Both the position numbers and the translations under genes were made by a program. Below the pieces are notes generated by a model. It saw only the letters and a program-made list of their open reading frames with translations, was not told where the DNA came from and did not search any database. Of a DNA stretch of 63,573 nucleotides, positions 8,420 through 16,320 are shown piece by piece. Location of the stretch: the NCBI GenBank assembly GCA_905215325.1, contig CAJMPP010000009.1:1-63573 (forward strand), written 5' to 3'. The stretch is from an uncultured bacterium (lineage in GTDB: Bacteria; Actinomycetota; Coriobacteriia; Coriobacteriales; Eggerthellaceae). The number at the start of each line of letters is the position of its first letter. Positions within the stretch are counted from its first letter, which is position 1.

Positions 8420-9392
8420 TGCTGCCCTTCTTCTGCATGGCGTCGGCCTGCGCGCGGTCGTACGCCGAAACGATGGCCGCCACGAGCGAGTGGCGGACCA
8501 CATCCTTACCCGAGAATCTGCAAAACGACACGCCTTCGATGTCGCCGAGGATATCTTCGATTCCCTTCAAACCCGAAACGCCGCGTGGCAGGTCGAGCTG
8601 GGTGATATCGCCGGTGATGACCATCTTCGAACCGAACCCAAGGCGCGTAAGGAACATCTTCATCTGCTCGGGCGTGGTGTTCTGGGCTTCGTCCAAAATG
8701 ACGAAGCTATCGTTGAGCGTTCGCCCGCGCATGAAGGCAAGCGGTGCGATCTCGATGACGTTGCTCTCGATGAGCTGCTGCGCGCGTTCCATATCGGTCA
8801 TGTCGAACAAGGCATCGTAAAGCGGACGGATGTAGGGATCCACCTTCTCGTTCAAGGAGCCGGGAAGAAAACCCAGATTCTCCCCTGCCTCGACAACGGG
8901 ACGGGTAAGCACGATACGCCCGACTTCCTTGCGCTTGAGCGCGGCGACGGCCATGGCCATGGCGAGATAGGTTTTACCGGTACCTGCAGGCCCGATGCCG
9001 AAAGTGATGGTGTTTTTACGGATGGCGTCCACATAATGCTTCTGCCCGGCGGTTTTCGGCCTGATGGCACGCCCGCGATATGTGAGCAAGATGTCCTCGC
9101 GGAGCATGGAAGGGGTGAACTCTGCCGTGCGGAGCAGATCGAGCGCGCGCTGGATGAACCCTTGATCGGGGGTGCCGCCACCTTCCACGAATTTAAACAG
9201 CTCGGAGAAGAGCGCCATAAGGGATTGCACCTCGACGGGATCGCCTTCGAGCACAACCGAATCGCCGCGTACCGTGATACGCGCATCGAACGCCTCTTCG
9301 ATTATGTGGAGCAGGCAGTCGCCCGCTCCCACCACGAGCGCCATGTTCACGGTTGGCGGTGCGGTGAGCGTGATATGCGTTGAATCTGTCAT
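8397..9392 (-). CDS. phoH: PhoH-like ATPase
   Basis: P-loop ATPase of the PhoH family, linked to RNA metabolism by its conserved pairing with ybeY. Its biochemical role is still poorly defined. The 331-residue product has an N-terminal KH-like segment and an ATPase core with Walker A GPAGTGKT and Walker B VILDEAQN, followed by ITGDITQLDLP. The frame is open upstream to about 9461, but the ATG at 9392 gives the usual N-terminus (MTDSTHITL) and lies exactly downstream of a promoter-like motif. No good ribosome site precedes it, consistent with a leaderless message. Confidence 0.92.
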   Translation of the reverse strand: MTDSTHITLTAPPTVNMALVVGAGDCLLHIIEEAFDARITVRGDSVVLEGDPVEVQSLMALFSELFKFVEGGGTPDQGFIQRALDLLRTAEFTPSMLREDILLTYRGRAIRPKTAGQKHYVDAIRKNTITFGIGPAGTGKTYLAMAMAVAALKRKEVGRIVLTRPVVEAGENLGFLPGSLNEKVDPYIRPLYDALFDMTDMERAQQLIESNVIEIAPLAFMRGRTLNDSFVILDEAQNTTPEQMKMFLTRLGFGSKMVITGDITQLDLPRGVSGLKGIEDILGDIEGVSFCRFSGKDVVRHSLVAAIVSAYDRAQADAMQKKGSNGRSNQL

Positions 9393-9399
9393 GCCAGCA

Positions 9400-9408
9400 A
9401 GTATAGCA
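9400..9408 (-). promoter_or_regulatory. Extended -10 promoter element of phoH, possibly leaderless
   Basis: On the minus strand the motif TGCTATACT (extended -10) ends 7 bases before the phoH ATG, so transcription would start at or next to the start codon. No clear -35 was seen. Confidence 0.35.
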
Positions 9409-9462
9409 CGTCCGTTCGCGGTTGCTTCGAGCACGCAAACGGACGCACAGGTAGCGCACAAG

Positions 9463-10686
9463 CTAAAGCGTAACGGAAACCAACTGCCCGATGCGCGCCC
9501 CTTGGGGAGCCGGCACCTCGAAATAGCTTTCCGTCATCGCCTGGCCGGCCTCCTCGACCAATGCGAGCTCCGTTGTTCCGGCGCGATCCGACAACTGCTG
9601 GGCGCGAAGGGCGTCGGCGACCTCGCGCAAATACTTCGCACGCGCCGAACGGACTTCGGGCTCTACCTGGTCGGCGCGTTCGGCGGCCGGTGTCCCTTGT
9701 CGTTTCGAGTACGGAAACACGTGGACCTTCGTGAACCTGCATCGCTGAGCAAGCTCCACGGTATCGTTGAACTCCTGGTCGGTCTCGCCCGGGAATCCGC
9801 AGATGATATCGGTGGAAAGCGAGAGCATGGGCATTGCGGCGTAAAGCCTCTCGACAAGGCCTTCGAAATACTCGGCGTTGTAGGGGCGATGCATCTCGCG
9901 CAGCACCTTCGAATTGCCCGACTGCAAAGGCAGGTGCAGATGACGGCAGATGCGACCCTCCGACCGCGCCATCAAACCGATCAGATCATCGGAGACGTCG
10001 CGGGGCTCGATACTGGAGATGCGGAACCGGCAAGGAGGCTGGCCGACCTCATGAATGTCGGCGGTTTCAGCAAGCAAGCGCTCAAGCAACGTGTCAAGGC
10101 GATCGCAGCCGTTTTCAGTCTGCTCGCGCCAAGAACCCAGGTTGATGCCGGTGAGCACGATCTCCCGAACGCCTTCGCGGGCAAGGGCGACGCACTCGGA
10201 GACAACCGCCTGAGCAGGGCGGCTGGACGCCCGCCCACGGGCAACGTGCACGATGCAATACGTGCAAGCGTTGTTGCATCCATCCTGCACCTTCACGCCG
10301 ACGCGCGTTCTAAAGCCCTCGCCCACCGCAAGCGGCACGACCCCATGGCCGATGGGGCCGACCAGGTGGTCGAGCACGTCATCGACCTGCGCCTTTCCAG
10401 CGATATGCACGCGTGCAGGGTCCATGGACGTGAACGCGTCGGCGTCGATGGCCGCGGCGCAACCGGTGACCACTACATCCGAGCTGGAGTTGGCGCGCAA
10501 AGCCTGTCTTACGGCCTTTCGCGTTTTCTTCTCCGCCTCCCCGGTGACGGTGCACGTATTGACGACCACCACATCAGCGGCATCGGGACCCGTTTCCAAA
10601 CCGCCGCGCGCGAGCAAGCCGGAGGCGAACGAGTCGGATTCCACGCGATTTACCTTGCACCCGAGATTGACGATTGCGAAGTTCAT
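9463..10686 (-). CDS. mtaB: tRNA t6A37 methylthiotransferase MtaB
   Basis: Radical-SAM enzyme adding a methylthio group to N6-threonylcarbamoyl-adenosine 37 of ANN-decoding tRNAs. In the 407-residue product the N-terminal UPF0004 domain provides Cys10, Cys45 and Cys76 for the auxiliary 4Fe-4S cluster. The radical-SAM triad is Cys137, Cys141 and Cys144 (CNNACTYC). The radical-SAM core continues to about 330, with a short C-terminal TRAM-like region. The start overlaps the end of rsmE by 4 bases (ATGA), so the pair is translationally coupled. Confidence 0.95.
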   Translation of the reverse strand: MNFAIVNLGCKVNRVESDSFASGLLARGGLETGPDAADVVVVNTCTVTGEAEKKTRKAVRQALRANSSSDVVVTGCAAAIDADAFTSMDPARVHIAGKAQVDDVLDHLVGPIGHGVVPLAVGEGFRTRVGVKVQDGCNNACTYCIVHVARGRASSRPAQAVVSECVALAREGVREIVLTGINLGSWREQTENGCDRLDTLLERLLAETADIHEVGQPPCRFRISSIEPRDVSDDLIGLMARSEGRICRHLHLPLQSGNSKVLREMHRPYNAEYFEGLVERLYAAMPMLSLSTDIICGFPGETDQEFNDTVELAQRCRFTKVHVFPYSKRQGTPAAERADQVEPEVRSARAKYLREVADALRAQQLSDRAGTTELALVEEAGQAMTESYFEVPAPQGARIGQLVSVTL

Positions 10687-11480
10687 GCGCGTTCACCTGC
10701 TCCCATGCCACCCATTTCGTAAAGCACCAAAGCGGGCGCCACGATTCCGGCGGTTTCCGTGCGCAGGATCGAGGACCCGAGCGATACCATGTTCGCATGT
10801 GCGTTGCTAGCAAGGATCGCGTCAACCTCTTCTTGAGCAAGACCGCCTTCAGGGCCAACCACGACCGCGATTCGTGCAAGATGGTCTGCCGACGCGTTGA
10901 GAAAAGCCGGGCGAAGGGCATCGTGCAGCAGTGCGGTGCCGGGCGCTTCCTCCCAGCACACGACGATGGCGTCGAAGGCTGCAAGCGCCTCTTTGAGCTG
11001 CGCAAGCTTCATGGGCTGATGGACGTGGGCAAGGTGGGTTTGCCCCGATTGCATGGCTGCGCTTTTCGCGATAGCTTGCCATCGCTCGGTTTTGGACGCG
11101 GCCTTTTTCGCATCGACCTTCATGATGCTTCTTGAGGCGGCGAAGGGAATGAACTCGGAAACGCCCAGCTCGGTAGCATGGCGGATGACCGTTTCCATTT
11201 TGTCGCCCTTCGCAAGGCCCTGCACCAGGCAAACATGCGCGGCAAGCGGCTTGCCATCAAGATGGCCCGAGATGGCGACGATAGGCGTAGCGCCATCGAA
11301 GCACCTGATCTCGCATTCGAAATAATCCTGCGCCGCATCCACCACGGCGATATGCTCTCCGGGGTCAAGGCGCAATACCTTGGCATGCTTCGCATCATCG
11401 CGCGAAAGCGCCAACGGGAACTGTTCCTGGACCTCATCGGCCAAAACCTGTTCATCAAGGAAAAATTGAGGAAGCGACAC
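10683..11480 (-). CDS. rsmE: 16S rRNA (uracil1498-N3)-methyltransferase
   Basis: SPOUT-class methyltransferase modifying U1498 of 16S rRNA with SAM. The 265-residue product has an N-terminal PUA-like domain (about 1-75) and the trefoil-knot SPOUT domain with VVGPEGG and LGSSILRTETA near the C-terminus. The order dnaJ, rsmE, mtaB on one strand is typical for Gram-positive bacteria, but here tandem hairpins lie between dnaJ and rsmE, so transcription may restart above rsmE. Confidence 0.95.
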   Translation of the reverse strand: MSLPQFFLDEQVLADEVQEQFPLALSRDDAKHAKVLRLDPGEHIAVVDAAQDYFECEIRCFDGATPIVAISGHLDGKPLAAHVCLVQGLAKGDKMETVIRHATELGVSEFIPFAASRSIMKVDAKKAASKTERWQAIAKSAAMQSGQTHLAHVHQPMKLAQLKEALAAFDAIVVCWEEAPGTALLHDALRPAFLNASADHLARIAVVVGPEGGLAQEEVDAILASNAHANMVSLGSSILRTETAGIVAPALVLYEMGGMGAGERA

Positions 11481-11643
11481 GGGAATCCTTATCTGAGAGC
11501 AGAGGGCTTATGGAGCAAATACGAGCATGTCCGGTTCGGTAGCCCGCACCCATGCAAAACGAGCGGCGCAACCGATAGGCACTCGTAAGCGCCGCCAGTT
11601 GAACGACCGAACGGTTGAACGGGTACGCGCACCGGAACGAAAA

Positions 11644-11682
11644 CGCTTTGCGCAACCGTTCGATACACGATTGCGCAAAGCG
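11644..11682 (-). terminator. Intrinsic terminator downstream of dnaJ
   Basis: Perfect 12-bp arms (CGCTTTGCGCAA and its complement) with a 15-base loop. On the minus strand the second arm runs into GCGTTTTCG. It lies about 45 bases after the dnaJ stop. Confidence 0.6.
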
Positions 11683-11694
11683 TCGAGCACGGGC

Positions 11695-11719
11695 TTCCCG
11701 CTCGAACGCCGAGCGGGAA
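11695..11719 (-). terminator. Second hairpin immediately after dnaJ
   Basis: Perfect 10-bp stem (TTCCCGCTCG) with a 5-base loop, directly after the dnaJ stop and upstream of the stronger terminator. It has no U-tract, so it may act as an mRNA 3' stabiliser. Confidence 0.4.
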
Positions 11720-11725
11720 AGCGAT

Positions 11726-12847
11726 CTAGTTGAACTTATCGCGAAGCTTCTGCAGCGGCGTGCGAGCCTCGGCGACATCCTCGCCCATTTCGTGGGCGAG
11801 CTGCTCGAGCAGCTCTCGCTGCTTCTTCGTGACCTTCTTCGGCACCGCAACGGTGACGTGGACGTACATATCGCCACGCGCCTCGCTGCGGAAGCGCGGC
11901 ATGCCGAAGCCCTTCACGCGCACGATCTGATCGTTTTGCAGGCCTTCGGGGATGCGGACCTTGACCTTCTCGTCGTCGAAGATGCCGTCGACCTCGATTT
12001 CGGAGCCGAGCGTTGCCTGAACGATGGACACGTTGGCACGGCAATGCAGGTCGTCGCCGTCGCGCTCGAAGAACTCATGCGGTTGGACGCGGCACGTGAC
12101 GATAAGGTCGCCAGAAGCCGCTCCACGCAGACCCGCCTCGCCAAAACCGGTAAGACGCAGCTGCTGGGAATCGCGGATGCCGACAGGTACCTCCACCGTG
12201 ACGCGCTGGCGGTCGGGCACGCGGCCTTGGCCGTCGCATTCGGGGCACGGGTTGTCGATGGTTTGACCGGTGCCGTTGCACTTGCTGCAGGTGGTTGCCG
12301 TCTGCATATCGCCCAAGAAGGTATGCTGCACGGTGACCACACGACCCTTGCCGCCGCATTCGGGGCAGGTGACCTGCTTGCCGCCTTCGGCCATGCCCGT
12401 ACCATCGCAATCGGCGCACGGGGCCAGGCGATCGTAGACGATCTCCTTCTTGGCGCCGGTAGCGACCTCTTCGAGGGTCAAACGCAGGCCGACGCCCATA
12501 TCGCGTCCATCAGTGCGCTGCTGACGGGCACCGCCAGCGCCACCGCCGCCGAAGAAGCTGCTGAAGATATCGCCGAACCCGCCGCCGAACAGATCGTCGA
12601 AGTCGACATAGCCGCTGCCGCCACCAGCCGCGCCGGAAACGGTGCCGAACCGATCGTACTGCGCGCGCTTGTTCGCGTCGCTGAGCACGTCGTAAGCTTC
12701 GTTGAGCTCTTTGAACTGGTCCTCGGCATCGGGGGCCTTGTTCACGTCAGGGTGCAATTCACGCGCCTTGCGACGAAACGCCTTCTTGATATCCGCCTCC
12801 GTGGCATCACGGGAGACGCCGAGAACTTCGTACAAGTCCTTCGCCAT
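11726..12847 (-). CDS. dnaJ: Chaperone DnaJ
   Basis: Hsp40 co-chaperone that stimulates DnaK. The 373-residue product has the J domain at 1-70 with the HPD triad, a Gly/Phe-rich linker, and four CxxCxGxG zinc repeats (CADCDGTG, CPECGGKG, CSKCNGTG, CPECDGQG) at about 140-210. The C-terminal substrate-binding domains follow. The ATG at 12847 is chosen because AAGGTGG precedes it; a GTG at 12862 in the same frame is possible. It lies directly below hrcA, presumably in the same heat-shock operon. No dnaK or grpE is in the window. Confidence 0.95.
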   Translation of the reverse strand: MAKDLYEVLGVSRDATEADIKKAFRRKARELHPDVNKAPDAEDQFKELNEAYDVLSDANKRAQYDRFGTVSGAAGGGSGYVDFDDLFGGGFGDIFSSFFGGGGAGGARQQRTDGRDMGVGLRLTLEEVATGAKKEIVYDRLAPCADCDGTGMAEGGKQVTCPECGGKGRVVTVQHTFLGDMQTATTCSKCNGTGQTIDNPCPECDGQGRVPDRQRVTVEVPVGIRDSQQLRLTGFGEAGLRGAASGDLIVTCRVQPHEFFERDGDDLHCRANVSIVQATLGSEIEVDGIFDDEKVKVRIPEGLQNDQIVRVKGFGMPRFRSEARGDMYVHVTVAVPKKVTKKQRELLEQLAHEMGEDVAEARTPLQKLRDKFN

Positions 12848-12897
12848 GTTGGCCGTATCCACCTTTCCATTCCCCAGCGGGCTATCCTGCCGGGTTC

Positions 12898-13914
12898 CTA
12901 CAAATCACCGAGCGCGGTGCCCGCGATGCGGACCGCGCGTAATACCTTCGAATAGTCCATGCGCGTAGGGCCGATGACCGCCACCACGCCGGCGGAATCG
13001 CCGCGGCCGTAGCGGCTGGCCACAACCGAAACGCCGGACAGCTGGGAGGCTTGATTCTCCGAGCCGATGCGCACCGTGGGCCTGCCATCGGTTTGACATG
13101 CCGTGTCGTCAAGGATGTGCAGCAACACCGTGTCGTCCTCGAGCACCTGCATGACGGGAAGCACCGCTTCCGATTGGCTGAACTCGGGCTGCGACAAAAG
13201 CGAGCTGAACCCAAGGCTGTGGGCACGAGACCCCTCGCCTTCCCGCAGGCATGAGAGCACCTCGTCGAGCGCCATGCGCACGAGCGGGTCGGCGAACGCC
13301 TCCGACATGCCCCTGCCCAATCCGTGCTCGATATCGTGCAGCGTGTTGCCGCCGAACACCTCGTTGAGCAGATGCTGCACGCGCGCCAGCTCGTCGCTGG
13401 ACACCTCTTCGGCGAAATCCATATGGCGGTTAAACACCTGGCCGTCTTCGGTGACCACCACGACAAGCGCGTTGGTGGGCGTTAGGGAGATAAGCGAAAG
13501 CTGCTTGATGTGCAGATCGAGCACCGACGGAGCGAGCACGATGGACAGGCAGTCGGTAAGGCGCGTCAGGGCTTCGGAGGTCTGCTCGACCAGGTCATCA
13601 AGCTCCGAAGCGCTTTTCCTGAGCTTGTCGGCCGCTTCCTGGCAACGTTCGTCCTCTTGCTCGCCGCCTTCCTGGGAAAGCAGATCGTCGACGAAGGCGC
13701 GGTAGCCTTGATCGGTGGGGATCCTGCCTGCAGAGGTATGCGGCTGGGCGATATAGCCCCCGTCCTCGAGAACCGAAAGCTCGTTGCGCACGGTCGCAGG
13801 GCTTACGCCGAGCTGATAACGTTCGGTAAGCGTGCGCGAACCTACCGGCAGAGCGCGCGCGACGTATTCCTCGATGAGCGCTGCAAGCACTTTTTGACGC
13901 CTATCCGAAAGCAC
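12898..13914 (-). CDS. hrcA: Heat-inducible transcription repressor HrcA
   Basis: Repressor of class I heat-shock genes through the CIRCE operator. The 338-residue product has an N-terminal winged helix (LSDRRQKVLAALIEEYV, then GSRTLTERYQLGVSPATVRNEL), a GAF-like middle and the C-terminal VAVIGPTRMDYSKV block. The GTG at 13914 gives the family-typical VLSDRRQ start and follows GGTGGGGA; an ATG at 13935 in the same frame is the alternative. A CIRCE-like operator lies 56 bases upstream, implying autorepression of hrcA-dnaJ. Confidence 0.95.
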   Translation of the reverse strand: MLSDRRQKVLAALIEEYVARALPVGSRTLTERYQLGVSPATVRNELSVLEDGGYIAQPHTSAGRIPTDQGYRAFVDDLLSQEGGEQEDERCQEAADKLRKSASELDDLVEQTSEALTRLTDCLSIVLAPSVLDLHIKQLSLISLTPTNALVVVVTEDGQVFNRHMDFAEEVSSDELARVQHLLNEVFGGNTLHDIEHGLGRGMSEAFADPLVRMALDEVLSCLREGEGSRAHSLGFSSLLSQPEFSQSEAVLPVMQVLEDDTVLLHILDDTACQTDGRPTVRIGSENQASQLSGVSVVASRYGRGDSAGVVAVIGPTRMDYSKVLRAVRIAGTALGDL

Positions 13915-13969
13915 GCTTCCCCACCATCCTTTCACCCACTACGGTATAACCAATTCGTAACACTAAATA

Positions 13970-13996
13970 TTAGCAGCGAGATGGTGGGAGTGCTAA
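13970..13996 (-). promoter_or_regulatory. CIRCE-like operator for HrcA
   Basis: Reads TTAGCAGCG, 9 bases, GAGTGCTAA on the plus strand. The CIRCE consensus is TTAGCACTC-N9-GAGTGCTAA, so the right half is perfect and the left half matches its outer six bases. It lies just upstream of hrcA, the expected place for autoregulation. Confidence 0.85.
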
Positions 13997-14030
13997 ATAT
14001 TGCACCGAATCGTAAGAAACAGACACCCCC

Positions 14031-15137
14031 TTACGCTAGATCGAACAGAGCGCCGTACAGCTGATTACCGCACAACCACCCACGCTCGGTCGGCCTCCAA
14101 CGCCCGTCAACGTGCTCGCACAGCCCCTGCTCGGCGAGCGCGTCGAGCGTCTCAGAGGTTTTCGGCAGCAGCTGTGCAGCCCGCTGCACCAGATCATCGG
14201 AGATGCCGCGCGACATGCGCATGCCCAGCATCATGTCCTCGGCAGCCATTTCCCCAGCGTCGAGGTCATCGGTGACCTGACCATCTCGGATGCGCATGCG
14301 CCGCTTGGCGTTCTGCGTCATGCTGGCCGCGCTGCGCCCCAGACCCAGATAAGGAACGCCGGTCCAGTAGGCGATGTTGTGACGACACTCGAACCCGGGC
14401 TTCGCATAGCTTGCCACTTCGTAGCGCTCGTATCCAGCCTGGGAGAGGATGCGCTCCGCTGCCTGCATATGCTCGGCCTCGACGTCGTCATCTGGCTCTG
14501 CAAGCTGACCGGACAAGACCATGGCATCGAAGGGCGTATGCGGCTCGATAGTGAGCGGGTACACGCTGACGTGGGAAACACCGCAATCGACGGCGGTTTC
14601 AACGCTGTCCTCGAACGACTCGATGCCTTGACCGGGAATGCCGCACATAAGGTCGACGCTCACGTTTTCGAACCGTTCTCGCGCGCATACGATGGCCCGC
14701 TTCGCCCCTTGCGCGTCATGGGCGCGCCCCAAGATGCCGAGCACGTGGTCATCGAAGCTTTGCACACCGATGGAGAGCCTGTTCACGCCAAGCGCCCAAA
14801 TGTCGCGCACCATGGAGGAAGTCAGGCTTTCCGGATTCGCCTCCATGGTGCATTCCACATCGGGCTCCAAGCGCATGGAAAGTCCCAAGGTATAAAGCAG
14901 CATGGACAGCCGCGGCATGCCCACATGGGATGGGGTGCCGCCGCCAAGATACACCGTCGAGATGCTGCCGAGCTCCCCTTCTTTGGACTTGCGGCGGATC
15001 TGCAGGCACAGATCCTCCACGTATTCGTCGATTTGCGGGCTATCGGCAGGCACAGCGGCGGTGGCGAAGTCGCAATAGGCGCAACGCTTCACGCAAAACG
15101 GCAGATGCAGGTACAGCGCGCGATAAGGATCATGCAT
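14031..15137 (-). CDS. hemW: Radical-SAM heme chaperone HemW (coproporphyrinogen dehydrogenase-like)
   Basis: Member of the HemN/HemW radical-SAM family. The 368-residue product has the cluster triad Cys15, Cys19 and Cys22 in FCVKRCAYCDF, followed by VYLGGGTPS and the HemW_C region with YEVASYAKPG and CRHNIAYW. HemW-type members bind heme rather than oxidise coproporphyrinogen. The length and missing extended N-terminus favour HemW, but old annotations would say HemN. The ATG at 15137 overlaps dusB by 8 bases. Its usual place near lepA and hrcA is conserved. Confidence 0.9.
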   Translation of the reverse strand: MHDPYRALYLHLPFCVKRCAYCDFATAAVPADSPQIDEYVEDLCLQIRRKSKEGELGSISTVYLGGGTPSHVGMPRLSMLLYTLGLSMRLEPDVECTMEANPESLTSSMVRDIWALGVNRLSIGVQSFDDHVLGILGRAHDAQGAKRAIVCARERFENVSVDLMCGIPGQGIESFEDSVETAVDCGVSHVSVYPLTIEPHTPFDAMVLSGQLAEPDDDVEAEHMQAAERILSQAGYERYEVASYAKPGFECRHNIAYWTGVPYLGLGRSAASMTQNAKRRMRIRDGQVTDDLDAGEMAAEDMMLGMRMSRGISDDLVQRAAQLLPKTSETLDALAEQGLCEHVDGRWRPTERGWLCGNQLYGALFDLA

Positions 15138-16101
15138 GGTTTCCCGCAATCTCGAGCAGCTCGTCGAACACGGCGTCGAAATCGTCGACGCCCACGCATG
15201 CGTTGATCTTGCCACGCGCCGCAGCGGCGCCGGGAAGGCCCGTCATATACCACATGGCGTGCTTGCGCATGCGCACGATATTGCGCCCCTCGCGTTGCGC
15301 GAGCAGCCGCGCATGACGCCGAGCCATGGCGATACGCTGCTCGACGGTGGGCGCGCAAGGCTCCGGCGAGCCCGCAAGCGCTGCAGCAGCCTGGGAGAAT
15401 ATCCACGGATTGCCTTCAGCGGCGCGCGCGATCATAACGGCATCGCAGCCGGTTTCCCGCGTGATGGCCACGGCATCGGCGCCGCATTTTACGTCGCCGT
15501 TGCCGACCACGGGCACGTCCACCGCCTGCTTGACGCGTGCGACGACGCCCCAATCGGCGCATCCGCGGTACAGCTGCTCGGCGTAACGGCCATGCACCGC
15601 AACCGCGGCGGCCCCGGCATCTTGCATGCGGACCGCGAAATCGGGGGCCGTTTCGCAGCCCATGGCCCAACCGCGGCGGAACTTCACGGTAACGGGATGC
15701 TCCACCGCGCGGCTTACCGCCGCCACGATGGAGGCGGCCAGGTCCGGATCGCGCATAAGCGCGCTGCCATCGCCTTTCGAGACGATTTTCCGCGCGGGAC
15801 AGCCCATGTTGATATCGATGTAGGCGAGATTCTCGCCCATGACCTGCTCGATCCAAGCGGCTTGCGAGGCCATGGTGTCGGGCTCGTGGCCGAACAGCTG
15901 AACGGCGACCATATCCTCGCCTTGCGCCAGGTCGAGAAGATGACGCGTTTTTTCGTTGGCGTAGGACAAGCCCTTGGCGGAAACCATCTCGGTATACGTG
16001 AGATCGGCGCCTTGCTCGCGGCACAGCGTACGGAAAGCCATATCCGAAACGCCCGCCATGGGCGCAAGCAGCAGACGGTGGCTGCGGAAGAAATCGTACA
16101 T
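15130..16101 (-). CDS. dusB: tRNA dihydrouridine synthase
   Basis: FMN enzyme that reduces uridines in the tRNA D-loop. The 323-residue product begins with the LLAPMAGVSDMAFR motif and has the catalytic Cys at 101 in DINMGCPARKIV. VKFRRGW, VHGR and GNGDVK phosphate-binding blocks follow. It fits the DusB subgroup by length and gene neighbourhood, although subgroup assignment by eye is not certain. It is directly upstream of hemW with an 8-base overlap. Confidence 0.93.
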   Translation of the reverse strand: MYDFFRSHRLLLAPMAGVSDMAFRTLCREQGADLTYTEMVSAKGLSYANEKTRHLLDLAQGEDMVAVQLFGHEPDTMASQAAWIEQVMGENLAYIDINMGCPARKIVSKGDGSALMRDPDLAASIVAAVSRAVEHPVTVKFRRGWAMGCETAPDFAVRMQDAGAAAVAVHGRYAEQLYRGCADWGVVARVKQAVDVPVVGNGDVKCGADAVAITRETGCDAVMIARAAEGNPWIFSQAAAALAGSPEPCAPTVEQRIAMARRHARLLAQREGRNIVRMRKHAMWYMTGLPGAAAARGKINACVGVDDFDAVFDELLEIAGNHA

Positions 16102-16110
16102 GCGACCGCC

Positions 16111-16305
16111 CTACATCGCAGACAGGATGTTCACGCCGGAAACCAGCGTGAAGCCGAGCAGCACGATAAGAGCGAGCACCACTACGATGCAGCCCACGCC
16201 AGCGGCCTTCGTGCCGCCGCGCTGCGCCCGCTCGAGCTCTTCGCGAGCCTTCTTATCGTCGAACGCATCATCCAACCAATTGTATTCCTCGCGCTTTGCG
16301 CCCAT
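16111..16305 (-). CDS. Small single-pass membrane protein, function unknown
   Basis: A 64-residue protein: hydrophilic N-terminus with many charged residues (MGAKREEYNWLDDAFDDKKA), then one membrane segment (about 36-58) rich in Val, Leu and Ile. I do not recognise a family. It is tightly packed between lepA (15 bases) and dusB (9 bases) on the same strand, which supports it being a real, co-expressed gene. The ATG at 16305 is preferred; a TTG nine bases upstream is in frame. Confidence 0.65.
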   Translation of the reverse strand: MGAKREEYNWLDDAFDDKKAREELERAQRGGTKAAGVGCIVVVLALIVLLGFTLVSGVNILSAM

Positions 16306-16320
16306 ATTCCGCAACAGCCC

